This document shows positions 47,431 through 55,579 of a stretch of 64,000 nucleotides of DNA, one piece after another. The DNA comes from Terrimonas sp. (GTDB taxonomy: Bacteria; Bacteroidota; Bacteroidia; Chitinophagales; Chitinophagaceae). A program made the position numbers and the translations under genes. Each line of letters begins with the position of its first letter. Within the stretch, counting starts at the first letter, position 1. The stretch is from positions 40,162-104,161 of the forward strand of contig WGMO01000018.1 of NCBI GenBank assembly GCA_016125075.1, written 5' to 3'. The notes under the pieces were generated by a model. The model was not told where the DNA came from. It made no database searches and saw nothing but the letters and a program-made list of their open reading frames with translations.

Positions 47431-48789
47431 ATGAAATATAAACTGATCACGGCTGTCGTTTTTTTGCTGCTTGTAACGAGTCAGCTCACAGCACAGACCA
47501 TCATCAATAAAGATCCGGAGATTGAAAAAATGGTGTCCGGGGTATCTGCCGATTCCCTGCAATCCTATATCCACACCCTGGTAGGTTTTGGCACCCGGAA
47601 TACCCTGAGCACCCAGACCGACCCCCATCGCGGCATCGGCGCTGCGAGGCTTTGGGTGTTGTCAAAATTTAAGGCTTTTGCCAAAAATGCCGGGGGCAGG
47701 ATGACGGCTCTGATCGATACCACTACCATTCAACCGGATGGCAGAAGGATAGATGTGCCGATCGTGCTGGGTAATGTAGTGGCCACCCTGAAAGGAACCG
47801 ACCCCAACGACAAAAGGATCTTTATCATCAGCGGACACATGGATAATATGCGCAGCAATGTCATGGACAGGACGGGTGATGCACCCGGGGCCAATGATGA
47901 TGGCAGCGGAACGGCCAATGTGCTGGAATGTGCAAGGATCATGAGTAGCCATTCATTTCCCGCCACCATTATTTTCGTGGCGTTCAGCGGGGAAGAACAG
48001 GGGCTGCTGGGTGCCCAGTTCATGGCGGAGAAAGCAAAAAAAGAAAACTGGAATATCGAAGCGATCCTGAACAATGATATTATGGGGAGCAATAACAGCA
48101 ATGAGACCAATATCATTGATAACACGAAGGTCCGGATCTTCAGTGAAGGTCTGCCCGCTTTTGAAACGGAAAAGAACGCCGCCTATATCAGGAGTATGGG
48201 TTTGGAGAATGATGGTGCTTCGCGGCAGCTGGCACGATATATAAAAGAAGTGGGTGAACGATATGTTGAGCACCTCGAAATCGTTTTGATTTACAGGAAT
48301 GACCGTTTTTTACGGGGAGGCGACCACACAATGTTCGTACAGAGAGGTTTTACGGCTGTCCGTATATGTGAAATGAATGAGAACTACTATCACCAGCACC
48401 AGGATGTTCGGATGGAAAATGGTATCCAATATGGCGACCTGCCGGAATTCATGGATTTTGAATACCTGAGAAAGAATACCGGGATGAACCTGTCCGCTTT
48501 GGCCAACCTGGCCAAGGCACCAGCCCGCCCGGAGGAAGTGAAGGTTGAAGTCAGCAGGCTCACCAATTATACCGTACTCAACTGGAAAGCTCCCGCCACC
48601 GGGGCCACCAAAGGATATTACGTGCTGGTCCGGGAAACCAGCAGCCCGGTATGGCAGAAAAAGATTTTCACCGATGCGACCAGCATCCGGCTGCCCTATT
48701 CCAAGGATAACTATTTTTTTGCCGTACAGGCGGTGAATGGCATTGGGAATGAAAGCCTGCCGGTCATTCCCGGTATTACAAGAAGGTAA
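47431..48789 (+). CDS. Exported M28 zinc aminopeptidase
   Basis: A 452-residue exported peptidase of family M28. It has a signal peptide (FLLLVTSQLTAQ). The catalytic domain has metal ligands in IFIISGHMDNMRSN (His, Asp), GANDDGSGTANVLECARIM and VAFSGEEQGLLGAQFMAEKA, with the catalytic Glu in GEEQ. The later ILNNDIMGSNN and GGDHTMFVQRGFTAVRICEM complete the site. The C-terminal 90 residues form a fibronectin type III-like domain (TNYTVLNWKAPATGATKGYY). It probably processes peptides in the periplasm or outside the cell. A GNAT gene follows after 2 bp. Confidence 0.92.
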   Translation: MKYKLITAVVFLLLVTSQLTAQTIINKDPEIEKMVSGVSADSLQSYIHTLVGFGTRNTLSTQTDPHRGIGAARLWVLSKFKAFAKNAGGRMTALIDTTTIQPDGRRIDVPIVLGNVVATLKGTDPNDKRIFIISGHMDNMRSNVMDRTGDAPGANDDGSGTANVLECARIMSSHSFPATIIFVAFSGEEQGLLGAQFMAEKAKKENWNIEAILNNDIMGSNNSNETNIIDNTKVRIFSEGLPAFETEKNAAYIRSMGLENDGASRQLARYIKEVGERYVEHLEIVLIYRNDRFLRGGDHTMFVQRGFTAVRICEMNENYYHQHQDVRMENGIQYGDLPEFMDFEYLRKNTGMNLSALANLAKAPARPEEVKVEVSRLTNYTVLNWKAPATGATKGYYVLVRETSSPVWQKKIFTDATSIRLPYSKDNYFFAVQAVNGIGNESLPVIPGITRR

Positions 48790-48791
48790 AT

Positions 48792-49247
48792 ATGGAATGG
48801 GTATTAAAAAAATTTGAGGAACTCCTGCCGGCAGAACTCTATGCCATCCTGCAACTCAGGAATGAAGTTTTCGTGGTGGAGCAAAACTGTGTTTTCCAGG
48901 ATGCTGACAATAAGGATGCCGGCAGCCATCACCTGATGGGCTGGCTGGATGGGCGGCTCATCGCATATACCAGGCTGTTACCCCCCGGTCTTGCCTATGC
49001 CTGTTGCCCCTCTATCGGCAGGGTGGTAACGGCTGCCAGCGCCAGGGGCACCGGAACCGGCAAATTACTGATGGAGCAATCCATTGCAGCAACAGAAAAA
49101 CTCTATGGGCCGGTGGCTATCAGGATCGGTGCCCAGTTATATCTCCGTCATTTTTATGCTTCCCTGGGATTCGAGCCCAGCGGCGACACCTATCTCGAAG
49201 ACGGGATCCCTCATATAGAAATGACCCGGCCAGGGCTTACTAAGTAG
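48792..49247 (+). CDS. ElaA-type GNAT N-acetyltransferase
   Basis: A 151-residue acetyltransferase of the GNAT family, ElaA type. Typical stretches are LQLRNEVFVVEQNCVFQDAD and HHLMGWLDGRLIAYTRLLPP, then the acetyl-CoA loop GRVVTAASARGTGTGKLLME and RIGAQLYLRHFYASLGFEPS near the C-terminus. The acceptor is unknown. It starts 2 bp after the M28 peptidase stop, so it is cotranscribed. Confidence 0.92.
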   Translation: MEWVLKKFEELLPAELYAILQLRNEVFVVEQNCVFQDADNKDAGSHHLMGWLDGRLIAYTRLLPPGLAYACCPSIGRVVTAASARGTGTGKLLMEQSIAATEKLYGPVAIRIGAQLYLRHFYASLGFEPSGDTYLEDGIPHIEMTRPGLTK

Positions 49248-49376
49248 ATTTACCAAGGGGAAAAACCAATGTATTGCGGGCAATAATATTGACCTTTGTT
49301 CGTAATTAGAGGGCAGCATTCAATGTCTGCTTTAGTCAACAGAATCCAATATTTGAGAAACGAAATCTGATCTCTT

Positions 49377-50354
49377 ATGAAAACAATTGTACCAATTGTT
49401 CGTACAGCTGCGTTAGCATTTGTATTTGCATTTTTATCTTACACCACTTCTGCACAGGCACTCACCCTGCGGAACGGTAAAGTTGAAATCGGGCTGGGCC
49501 TGGGGCCATCCTTCTTCCTCGGTGACCTTGGTGGACAAAGGGGAATCGGGCAGCCTTTCATTAAGGATATTAATATCCCGCTTACCAAACTATCAAAGGG
49601 ACTTTATGTGAACCTCTACCCTGCCGAATGGATTGGTTTCCGCGTATCTGCCAACCATACGGTACTGGAAGGCGATGATGCTGAAATCGACAACAAGGGC
49701 GGACGTGAAGTTTCCCGGCTGAGAAGGAATCTTTATTTTAAATCTTCTGTCATTGAAGGATATGCGGCATTTGAAATTTACCCGACGGTACCCTTTGAAA
49801 GATACGATGGGCTCCGGGGCAAATTCAGGCCCTATGGCGTGATCGGTGCCGGTGTTTTTCATTTCAATCCCAAAGGCTATTATTACGGCCCCAATGGCGC
49901 CAAGAGCCTGGTTGAACTACAGCCTTTACACCTCGAAGGACAGGGTTTCCCGGAATATCCCGAACGCAAAAACTATTCACTGACCCAACTGGAGATACCC
50001 ATGGGCTTTGGCTTCAAATACTATATCAAAGAAAACATGTACGTGGGTATGGAAGTTTTGCACCGTAAATTATTCACCGACTACGTAGATGATGTGAGTA
50101 CTACTTATATAGATCCCATCTATTTCGACCAGCACCTGACACCCGAACAGGCCACCATGGCCCGGCAGCTGTACAACAGGACACCGCTGATTCAGCCGAC
50201 CTATCGTACAGATGTAACCGGATTACAAAGGGGCGACCCCAAGGATAATGACGCTTTCTTTTCAACCGTATTACGTTTTGGATGGCGGCTGAATGGAAAT
50301 AATACCCCGAGTGGCCGTGCCCGTATGCAGTTACGTTGCCCTAAGTATTTCTAG
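49377..50354 (+). CDS. Outer-membrane beta-barrel protein (DUF6089-like)
   Basis: A 325-residue protein with a signal peptide (LAFVFAFLSYTTSAQ), then alternating amphipathic beta-strands typical of eight-stranded barrels. Examples are EIGLGLGPSFFLGDLGG near the N-terminus, YGVIGAGVFHFNP and PMGFGFKYYIKENMYVGMEV. It resembles the DUF6089/PorG-like family of Bacteroidota outer-membrane proteins. The C-terminus ends in basic ARMQLRCPKYF rather than a canonical aromatic final strand. A T9SS-tail-like gene follows after 23 bp. I cannot say whether it serves secretion. Confidence 0.78.
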   Translation: MKTIVPIVRTAALAFVFAFLSYTTSAQALTLRNGKVEIGLGLGPSFFLGDLGGQRGIGQPFIKDINIPLTKLSKGLYVNLYPAEWIGFRVSANHTVLEGDDAEIDNKGGREVSRLRRNLYFKSSVIEGYAAFEIYPTVPFERYDGLRGKFRPYGVIGAGVFHFNPKGYYYGPNGAKSLVELQPLHLEGQGFPEYPERKNYSLTQLEIPMGFGFKYYIKENMYVGMEVLHRKLFTDYVDDVSTTYIDPIYFDQHLTPEQATMARQLYNRTPLIQPTYRTDVTGLQRGDPKDNDAFFSTVLRFGWRLNGNNTPSGRARMQLRCPKYF

Positions 50355-50377
50355 TAAGCCGTAAATCCCGAACCCTG

Positions 50378-50788
50378 ATGAAACATAAAAAACGCTTACC
50401 CGGAATGGTAACAGGCATGCTCACCAGTGCCGTACTGGTCAACGCCTTTGCGATTTCTTCTTTTTCTTCCGGAAAAACAAACCCGGTGACCAGGAAAGAA
50501 GATCCGGCAGAAAAGAAAAAAACGGAAAAGAAACGGTCAGTAAAGAAAAGCAAGGCGGTCAAGATCTATCCCGATCTTGTAAAAAGGACCATGCATGTCA
50601 TTTCAAAAGATATCAACGACGGCAGCATCGATTTTTTTGTCTTTGGGCTGGATGGGACCCTGCTGGTCAACCACCGGCTGAACCCCGGCGATCATATCAA
50701 GATCACAGACCTGGAAAGAGGGACCTATGTTTACCAGGTCTTTGACGGGGATGAAATGACGGAAAATGGAAAACTCGAAATAAAATAA
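50378..50788 (+). CDS. Small exported protein with T9SS tail-like domain
   Basis: A 136-residue protein with three parts. First a signal peptide (MLTSAVLVNAFAISSFSSG), then a lysine/glutamate-rich linker (residues 38-65). The rest is a compact beta-domain resembling the type IX secretion C-terminal sorting domain: KIYPDLVKRTMHVISK, FFVFGLDGTLLVNHRL, DLERGTYVYQVFDGDEMTEN and GKLEIK. In T9SS cargo that domain directs surface export and is attached to a large passenger; here there is almost no passenger. It is 23 bp after the barrel gene and may be its partner. It could also be an unrelated small beta-sandwich. Confidence 0.7.
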   Translation: MKHKKRLPGMVTGMLTSAVLVNAFAISSFSSGKTNPVTRKEDPAEKKKTEKKRSVKKSKAVKIYPDLVKRTMHVISKDINDGSIDFFVFGLDGTLLVNHRLNPGDHIKITDLERGTYVYQVFDGDEMTENGKLEIK

Positions 50789-50814
50789 TTATTCATCATA
50801 AAAATATACAACGC

Positions 50815-50974
50815 ATTTCCAATAAGGCCAGAGAGCTTAATATAATCCAATACCCTGGTTGACTAAAACCTGATCCGTTCTCTATTGGTACTCTTAAAAG
50901 TAGAAGATTTTATTAAACACTCTCTGACTCCCTTATTGGAATTTATTGGGCAGGCCGAAAGCCTGCCTTTTTTT
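50815..50974 (+). ncRNA. Structured RNA resembling 6S RNA
   Basis: No credible gene occupies this gap, but it folds into a long rod. An 11-bp closing stem pairs 50817-50827 with 50931-50941. A 7-bp stem pairs 50829-50835 with 50920-50926, and a 6-bp stem pairs 50837-50842 with 50911-50916. A bubble has a 4-bp hairpin on its 3' side (50889-50892 with 50899-50902), then a 6-bp stem pairs 50847-50852 with 50883-50888 around an apical loop. A strong terminator ends the transcript at 50974. A rod, central bubble, 3'-side mini-hairpin and about 160 nt fit 6S RNA (ssrS). Alternatives are a structured 3' UTR of the preceding gene or another ncRNA. Confidence 0.45.
50948..50974 (+). terminator. Intrinsic terminator
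   Basis: GGCAGGC / GCCTGCC, 7 bp, with a CGAAA loop and seven Ts. It ends the structured RNA and/or the 50378 gene transcript. Confidence 0.9.
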
Positions 50975-51098
50975 GTTCCCACCTACTGAAAATCCCCTTT
51001 TTTCACCTTAAAAGAGGGAGAATCCTACAATGTGAATTTCTTAATCTTGAATTTCATGGCTGTTTTGTTACATTTAATACTAAAAAAAACCAACCACC

Positions 51099-51518
51099 AT
51101 GGAACAATTAAATTTTCACAAACAGAAGTTGTATTCCCTGATTGCTGCTGTCATAGCTTTTATTGCCCTATTACTACCCTGGACAACCATCAATTTTATG
51201 GGTATGTCCTCTAATTCGGGTAACGGGCTCAGGAGCTGGGGTATCGTATCCCTGCTGGGTGTGGCCGCTGTGGCCATCGCTTCCCTGCTCAATGATAAAA
51301 CGCAGGACTATGATGCCAATATGAAAAAACTGGTAACCGGTGGCTTTGCAGCGATTGCTGTCGGGGCTTTATTATATTTCATCCGCATCAAATCGGGCAG
51401 CGGCAACCCTTTCGGCGGCGACCTGGTAAAAAGCGGTGCCGGTTTATGGGTTTGCCTGGTTACAGGAATAGCCGGGGTCCTTTACCATATGGGCATCATC
51501 AAGATTCCACAGAAATAA
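51099..51518 (+). CDS. Hypothetical four-helix membrane protein
   Basis: A 139-residue inner-membrane protein that I do not recognise. Helices are visible at about 12-30 (YSLIAAVIAFIALLLPWTTI), 50-66 (WGIVSLLGVAAVAIASLL), 80-97 (VTGGFAAIAVGALLYFI) and 117-135. The glycine/serine-rich loops have no catalytic motif. Such short proteins are often annotated as DUF or conserved membrane proteins in Bacteroidota. The start MEQLNFHKQKLYS is supported by a short spacer after an A-rich leader. It converges on uvrA. Confidence 0.75.
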   Translation: MEQLNFHKQKLYSLIAAVIAFIALLLPWTTINFMGMSSNSGNGLRSWGIVSLLGVAAVAIASLLNDKTQDYDANMKKLVTGGFAAIAVGALLYFIRIKSGSGNPFGGDLVKSGAGLWVCLVTGIAGVLYHMGIIKIPQK

Positions 51519-51535
51519 AATTTTCCCCGGGTTCT

Positions 51536-54400
51536 TTATTGTAATTCCTGTTTAAGAAATTGAGCAGTAAAACTCTTTTTGCTTTTCACCAGGTCTTCCG
51601 GAACACCTTCAAACAATATTTCACCCCCTCCATCCCCTCCTTCCGGTCCCAGGTCAATGATATGGTCGGCGACCTTGATGACATCCATATTATGCTCGAT
51701 CACCAATACGGTATTACCCCGGTTGACCAGTTTATTCAATACATCGAGCAAATGTTCAATATCCCTGAAATGCAGCCCTGTTGTGGGTTCATCCAGGATA
51801 TAAAAAGTTTTTCCCGTATCCCTTTTTGATAATTCGGTGGCGAGTTTCACCCTTTGCGCTTCACCCCCGCTGAGGGTTACCGCAGACTGCCCTAAAGTGA
51901 TATATCCCAAACCCACTTCATCCAGCACTTTTATTTTCCGGTAGATATAGGGCACCGGCTGAAAAAATTCGACCGCTTCCTCCACCGTCATTTCCAGAAC
52001 ATCGGCGATAGACTTGCCCTTATACCGTATTTCCAGGGTCTCCCGGTTATACCTTTTGCCGTTGCATTTTTCACAATGCACATATACATCCGGGAGGAAG
52101 TTCATTTCAATCACCCGCATGCCACCGCCTTCACAAACATCACAACGCCCGCTTTTGACATTGAAGGAAAAACGGCCTGCTGTATATCCCCTGATCTTGG
52201 CCTCGGGTATGGAGGCGAAAAGGGTCCTGATATCCGTAAAAAATCCGCAATAGGTAGCGGGGTTGCTCCGGGGTGTCCTGCCAATCGGCGACTGATCGAT
52301 CTCTATTACCTTATCGATATGTTCCAGCCCTTTTACCGATTGGTATTCGAGCGGGGTGACCCTGGAATTATAAGCATGTTTGGAAAGGATCGGGTAAAGC
52401 GTTTCATTGATCAGGGTAGATTTACCGCTGCCGCTGACACCGGTCACCACGATGAATTTACCCAGCGGAAACCTGACCTGCACGTTTTTAAGGTTATTGC
52501 CCTTCACCCCTTTCATCTCGATAAAATTTCCGTTGCCGGTCCTTCTTTCTTTCGGTACCGCAATACCCAGCTTACCATTCAGGTAGCCGGCTGTTAGCGT
52601 GTCCAGTTTTACAATATCAGCAGGTTTTCCATGGGCCACGATCTTTCCGCCATGATAGCCCGCACGGGGCCCGATATCGATCAGGTAATCGGCTGCCAGC
52701 ATGATATCCTTATCATGCTCCACTACCAGCACATTATTACCGATATCCCTTAAATTTTTTAAGGCCTGGATCAGCCTGTGGTTATCCCGCTGGTGCAATC
52801 CAATAGAGGGCTCGTCCAGGATATAGGTGATGCCCTGTAATTGTGATCCGATCTGTGTGGCCAGCCGGATACGCTGCGATTCCCCGCCACTCAGGGTTTT
52901 GGAAGGCCGGTTGATGGTCAGGTAATTCAGCCCTACATCCAGCATGAACTGTAATCTTTCCCGGATCTCCTTCAGGATATCCTTTCCTATCACCTTTTGT
53001 TTGGCATCCAGTCTTTTCTCAATATCGCTAAACCAAGTCCCCAGTTTATCCAGGTTCATATTGCTGAGCTCAGCGATATTCTTTTCATCCACCTTGAACC
53101 AGAGGCTTTCTTTCCTAAGCCTTGTTCCCTGGCAGGTGTCGCAGGGTAATAATTCCATAAATCCCTCGGCCCATTCGCGCAGGTTTTCACTGTACCCGTT
53201 ATTAAACCATCTTTTTAACATGTTAACGATCCCTTCGTATGGGGCGGTGGGGTCGAATTTCATATTATCATAATCCAGTTCTTCTTCAATGGCCTCTTCA
53301 TTACCATAGAGCAGCAGGTTCAGTGACCGGGGATTGAGGTCCTTTAATGGTTTGGTCAATGATATCTTTTGTTTCCTGGCAATCTCCTGGACCTGTCGGA
53401 AAACATGTGCCTCCCTTTCCCCACCTAATGGTGCAATACCGCCCTCATTGATACTCAGCTTTTCGTCGGGGATCACCCTATCCATATTGACCCGGAACAT
53501 GGTACCCAGCCCTCTGCAGGAAGGACAGGCACCATAAGGAGAATTAAATGAAAAAGAATTGGGGGAGGGCTCTTCATAACTGATGCCCGTTTCTTCACAC
53601 ATCAGTTGTTTCGAATACTGCACAATTTTATTTTCATCATTGACCAGCAAAAACATCAGGTCCTTACCCGTCTTTAATGTTTGCTGTACACTCTGGCTCA
53701 AGCGGGATTTCAGTTCAGGGGTAACCTGCATCCTGTCTACCACCAGTTCAATATCATGGATCTTATACCGGTCCACCTGCATCTTGGGAACAATATCTTT
53801 CACTTCACCGTCCACCCTCACTTTGAGAAAGCCCTTTTTCCGGGCATCCTCAAAAAGTTCGCGGTAATGTCCCTTCCGGCCCCTGACCAGGGGGGCCAGC
53901 AAGCTGATCTTTGATCCTTTATATTTTTTGAAAATATTATTGACGATCTCCTCTTCGCTCCATTTCACCATTTTTTTACCCGTATTGTAGGAATAGGCCT
54001 CTCCGACCCTTGCAAAAAGTAATCGCATAAAATCATAGATCTCGGTAACCGTACCCACCGTGGAGCGGGGGTTCTTATTGGTGGTTTTCTGTTCAATGGA
54101 AATAACCGGCGACAACCCGGTGATCTTATCCACATCGGGTCGCTCCATATCACCCATAAACTGCCGGGCATAGGCGCCAAAGGTCTCCATATACCGCCGC
54201 TGGCCCTCTGCATAAATAGTATCAAAGGCCAGGGAGGATTTCCCGCTCCCGCTGATACCGGTAATGACTACCATCTGGTTTTTGGGAATAGCAATATCGA
54301 TATTCTGCAGGTTGTGCACACGGGCACCCAACACTTCAATTACATCTTTATCCATCTTGTTGCTGCCGGCGGATCTATTATGAGAGGCTGATTTTTTCAT
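51536..54400 (-). CDS. uvrA: Excinuclease ABC subunit A
   Basis: UvrA is the DNA damage sensor of nucleotide-excision repair. The 954-residue protein has two ABC ATPase units: Walker A GISGSGKSS and GVSGSGKST, signatures LSGGESQRIRLATQIGSQ and LSGGEAQRVKLATELSKRD, and Walker B YILDEPSIGLH and YILDEPTTGLH. The second zinc finger is complete (CDVCEGGG / CEKCNGKR). The first keeps CPSC, but its N-terminal CxxC is reduced to CEET (LMCEETGISYEEP), so one ligand is absent. The first 15 residues are low complexity; an inner Met at about 54355 (MDKDVIEVLGARVHNL) matches family N-termini and would leave a normal leader after the -7-like site at 54411-54418, so it may be the true start. Confidence 0.95.
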   Translation of the reverse strand: MKKSASHNRSAGSNKMDKDVIEVLGARVHNLQNIDIAIPKNQMVVITGISGSGKSSLAFDTIYAEGQRRYMETFGAYARQFMGDMERPDVDKITGLSPVISIEQKTTNKNPRSTVGTVTEIYDFMRLLFARVGEAYSYNTGKKMVKWSEEEIVNNIFKKYKGSKISLLAPLVRGRKGHYRELFEDARKKGFLKVRVDGEVKDIVPKMQVDRYKIHDIELVVDRMQVTPELKSRLSQSVQQTLKTGKDLMFLLVNDENKIVQYSKQLMCEETGISYEEPSPNSFSFNSPYGACPSCRGLGTMFRVNMDRVIPDEKLSINEGGIAPLGGEREAHVFRQVQEIARKQKISLTKPLKDLNPRSLNLLLYGNEEAIEEELDYDNMKFDPTAPYEGIVNMLKRWFNNGYSENLREWAEGFMELLPCDTCQGTRLRKESLWFKVDEKNIAELSNMNLDKLGTWFSDIEKRLDAKQKVIGKDILKEIRERLQFMLDVGLNYLTINRPSKTLSGGESQRIRLATQIGSQLQGITYILDEPSIGLHQRDNHRLIQALKNLRDIGNNVLVVEHDKDIMLAADYLIDIGPRAGYHGGKIVAHGKPADIVKLDTLTAGYLNGKLGIAVPKERRTGNGNFIEMKGVKGNNLKNVQVRFPLGKFIVVTGVSGSGKSTLINETLYPILSKHAYNSRVTPLEYQSVKGLEHIDKVIEIDQSPIGRTPRSNPATYCGFFTDIRTLFASIPEAKIRGYTAGRFSFNVKSGRCDVCEGGGMRVIEMNFLPDVYVHCEKCNGKRYNRETLEIRYKGKSIADVLEMTVEEAVEFFQPVPYIYRKIKVLDEVGLGYITLGQSAVTLSGGEAQRVKLATELSKRDTGKTFYILDEPTTGLHFRDIEHLLDVLNKLVNRGNTVLVIEHNMDVIKVADHIIDLGPEGGDGGGEILFEGVPEDLVKSKKSFTAQFLKQELQ

Positions 54401-54570
54401 GTTAGGGGGACGAAGATAGGAACAAGTAAAAGATAAATTGGTTTGGAGCCTGTTGATAACAGCTGTTTTAAACAGGATTTCTACTAGTTATCCCCAATTA
54501 AAAACATTGGCACAATATTTTAAAGTAAGATGAGGAAACACCCATATTAAAAAATATAAAAAGTTAACTT

Positions 54571-55149
54571 ATGAAAAAAAATCATTTTTTCGCCGGGCTT
54601 GCACTGCTATTCTGCGGAATGGCAGCAACTGCACAGCAAACGGAGCCGGCTACACCCACCAGTACCAACCCCACCGTAGAAGCCATCAATTCAAAATATC
54701 ACAGTGTGGAAATGCCTGAAGCCAGGCCGATTGAAAAAGTGTTCCCGGTTCTGGGCGTATACCAATCGGGGAGCAACAATACGGTGGTCAAGATATCGCT
54801 GGATGAAGAAAGCAAGAGCATCATCTGGATCGAAGGCCTGCCACAGGGGGTGGTAAAAGCCATCCTGCTAAAATCACCGGCTTCGTATAAGATTCCGGCA
54901 CAAAAAACAGCGACCGGCAACGAAGTTCCCGAAGGCACGCTTATGTATAATAAGGAGGACAATACGCTTCATATCTGCATCGGAAAGAAATTTGACTTCC
55001 TGAATCCCGGTTCCGTCTTTGAAGGCAATGCCGAAACCGAACAAGTGGTGAAGTCTGCAAAAGGCAGTAAGGCGGCCCAATCAACCCTTTGGGTATTCAC
55101 CGGGAAAAAACAGGAAGTGGCAGCCACGGCCATCAATACCCCCCAGTAA
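54571..55149 (+). CDS. Hypothetical exported protein
   Basis: A 192-residue protein that I do not recognise. It has a signal peptide (FFAGLALLFCGMAATAQ), then a Thr/Pro-rich stretch (QTEPATPTSTNPTVE) and a beta-rich body: FPVLGVYQSGSNNTVVKISL, SIIWIEGLPQGVVKAILL. The tail reads STLWVFTGKKQEVAATAIN. It has no catalytic motif and no lipobox. It stands between uvrA (divergent) and the metX leader and is followed by a terminator. Confidence 0.7.
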   Translation: MKKNHFFAGLALLFCGMAATAQQTEPATPTSTNPTVEAINSKYHSVEMPEARPIEKVFPVLGVYQSGSNNTVVKISLDEESKSIIWIEGLPQGVVKAILLKSPASYKIPAQKTATGNEVPEGTLMYNKEDNTLHICIGKKFDFLNPGSVFEGNAETEQVVKSAKGSKAAQSTLWVFTGKKQEVAATAINTPQ

Positions 55150-55193
55150 TACTATCCCAGCATATATCAGTAAGGTATCCGGAAGGGCCAGGA

Positions 55194-55223
55194 AAAGGGA
55201 GATTGTCAAACGATCTCCCTTTG
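55194..55223 (+). terminator. Intrinsic terminator after the 54571 gene
   Basis: A 10-bp perfect stem AAAGGGAGAT / ATCTCCCTTT with a 9-nt loop and a short T run. It isolates the following riboswitch leader from upstream transcription. Confidence 0.7.
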
Positions 55224-55267
55224 TAGTTGGCTGAACAAACAACCGTTCATGAAGACCAAATTTTGAT

Positions 55268-55299
55268 TTTGTAAAATCATCTTCCTGTATTTATCTTTG
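55268..55299 (+). promoter_or_regulatory. Promoter of the metX leader
   Basis: TTTG at 55268-55271 and TATCTTTG at 55292-55299, separated by 20 bp: a full match to the Bacteroidota -33/-7 pair. Transcription would start near 55306, just before the riboswitch. Confidence 0.75.
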
Positions 55300-55333
55300 C
55301 GGCAGTTCTTTACAGCCGGTCAATACCGGTATT

Positions 55334-55450
55334 GCTTATCAAGAAAGGCTGAGGGAAATGGCCCATTGAAGCCTTGACAACCTACCCCGACCCACAAGGA
55401 CGGGATAAGGTGCCAACTCCATCCCGTTGGAAAAATCGGGACAGATAAGT
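55334..55450 (+). promoter_or_regulatory. SAM-I (S-box) riboswitch
   Basis: The leader matches the S-box architecture: P1 is CTTATC (55335-55340) with GATAAG (55444-55449). GAGGGAAATGGCCC and the GAAGCCTTGACAACC core follow, P3 holds CCACAAGG and AAGGTGCCAACTCC, and P4 pairs TCCCG with CGGGA. This aptamer binds S-adenosylmethionine. It precedes metX and hom, so expression of the homoserine branch is expected to fall when SAM is plentiful. Confidence 0.93.
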
Positions 55451-55476
55451 CAGATTAAAAGTTTGATTCCATCACT

Positions 55477-55522
55477 TTCACCTATCATTCGCTCATCTGG
55501 CTTTCAGGTGGGTTTTTTTTTG
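55477..55522 (+). terminator. Riboswitch expression-platform terminator
   Basis: CACCT at 55479-55483 pairs with AGGTG at 55506-55510, extended by G-T pairs, and a run of nine Ts follows. It sits between the SAM aptamer and metX, where a regulatory terminator is expected. Confidence 0.65.
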
Positions 55523-55579
55523 CCCGATTGCTTCCTGGTAAGTATCATTAACAGTATTAAATGAATAGTGGCTTATTCA

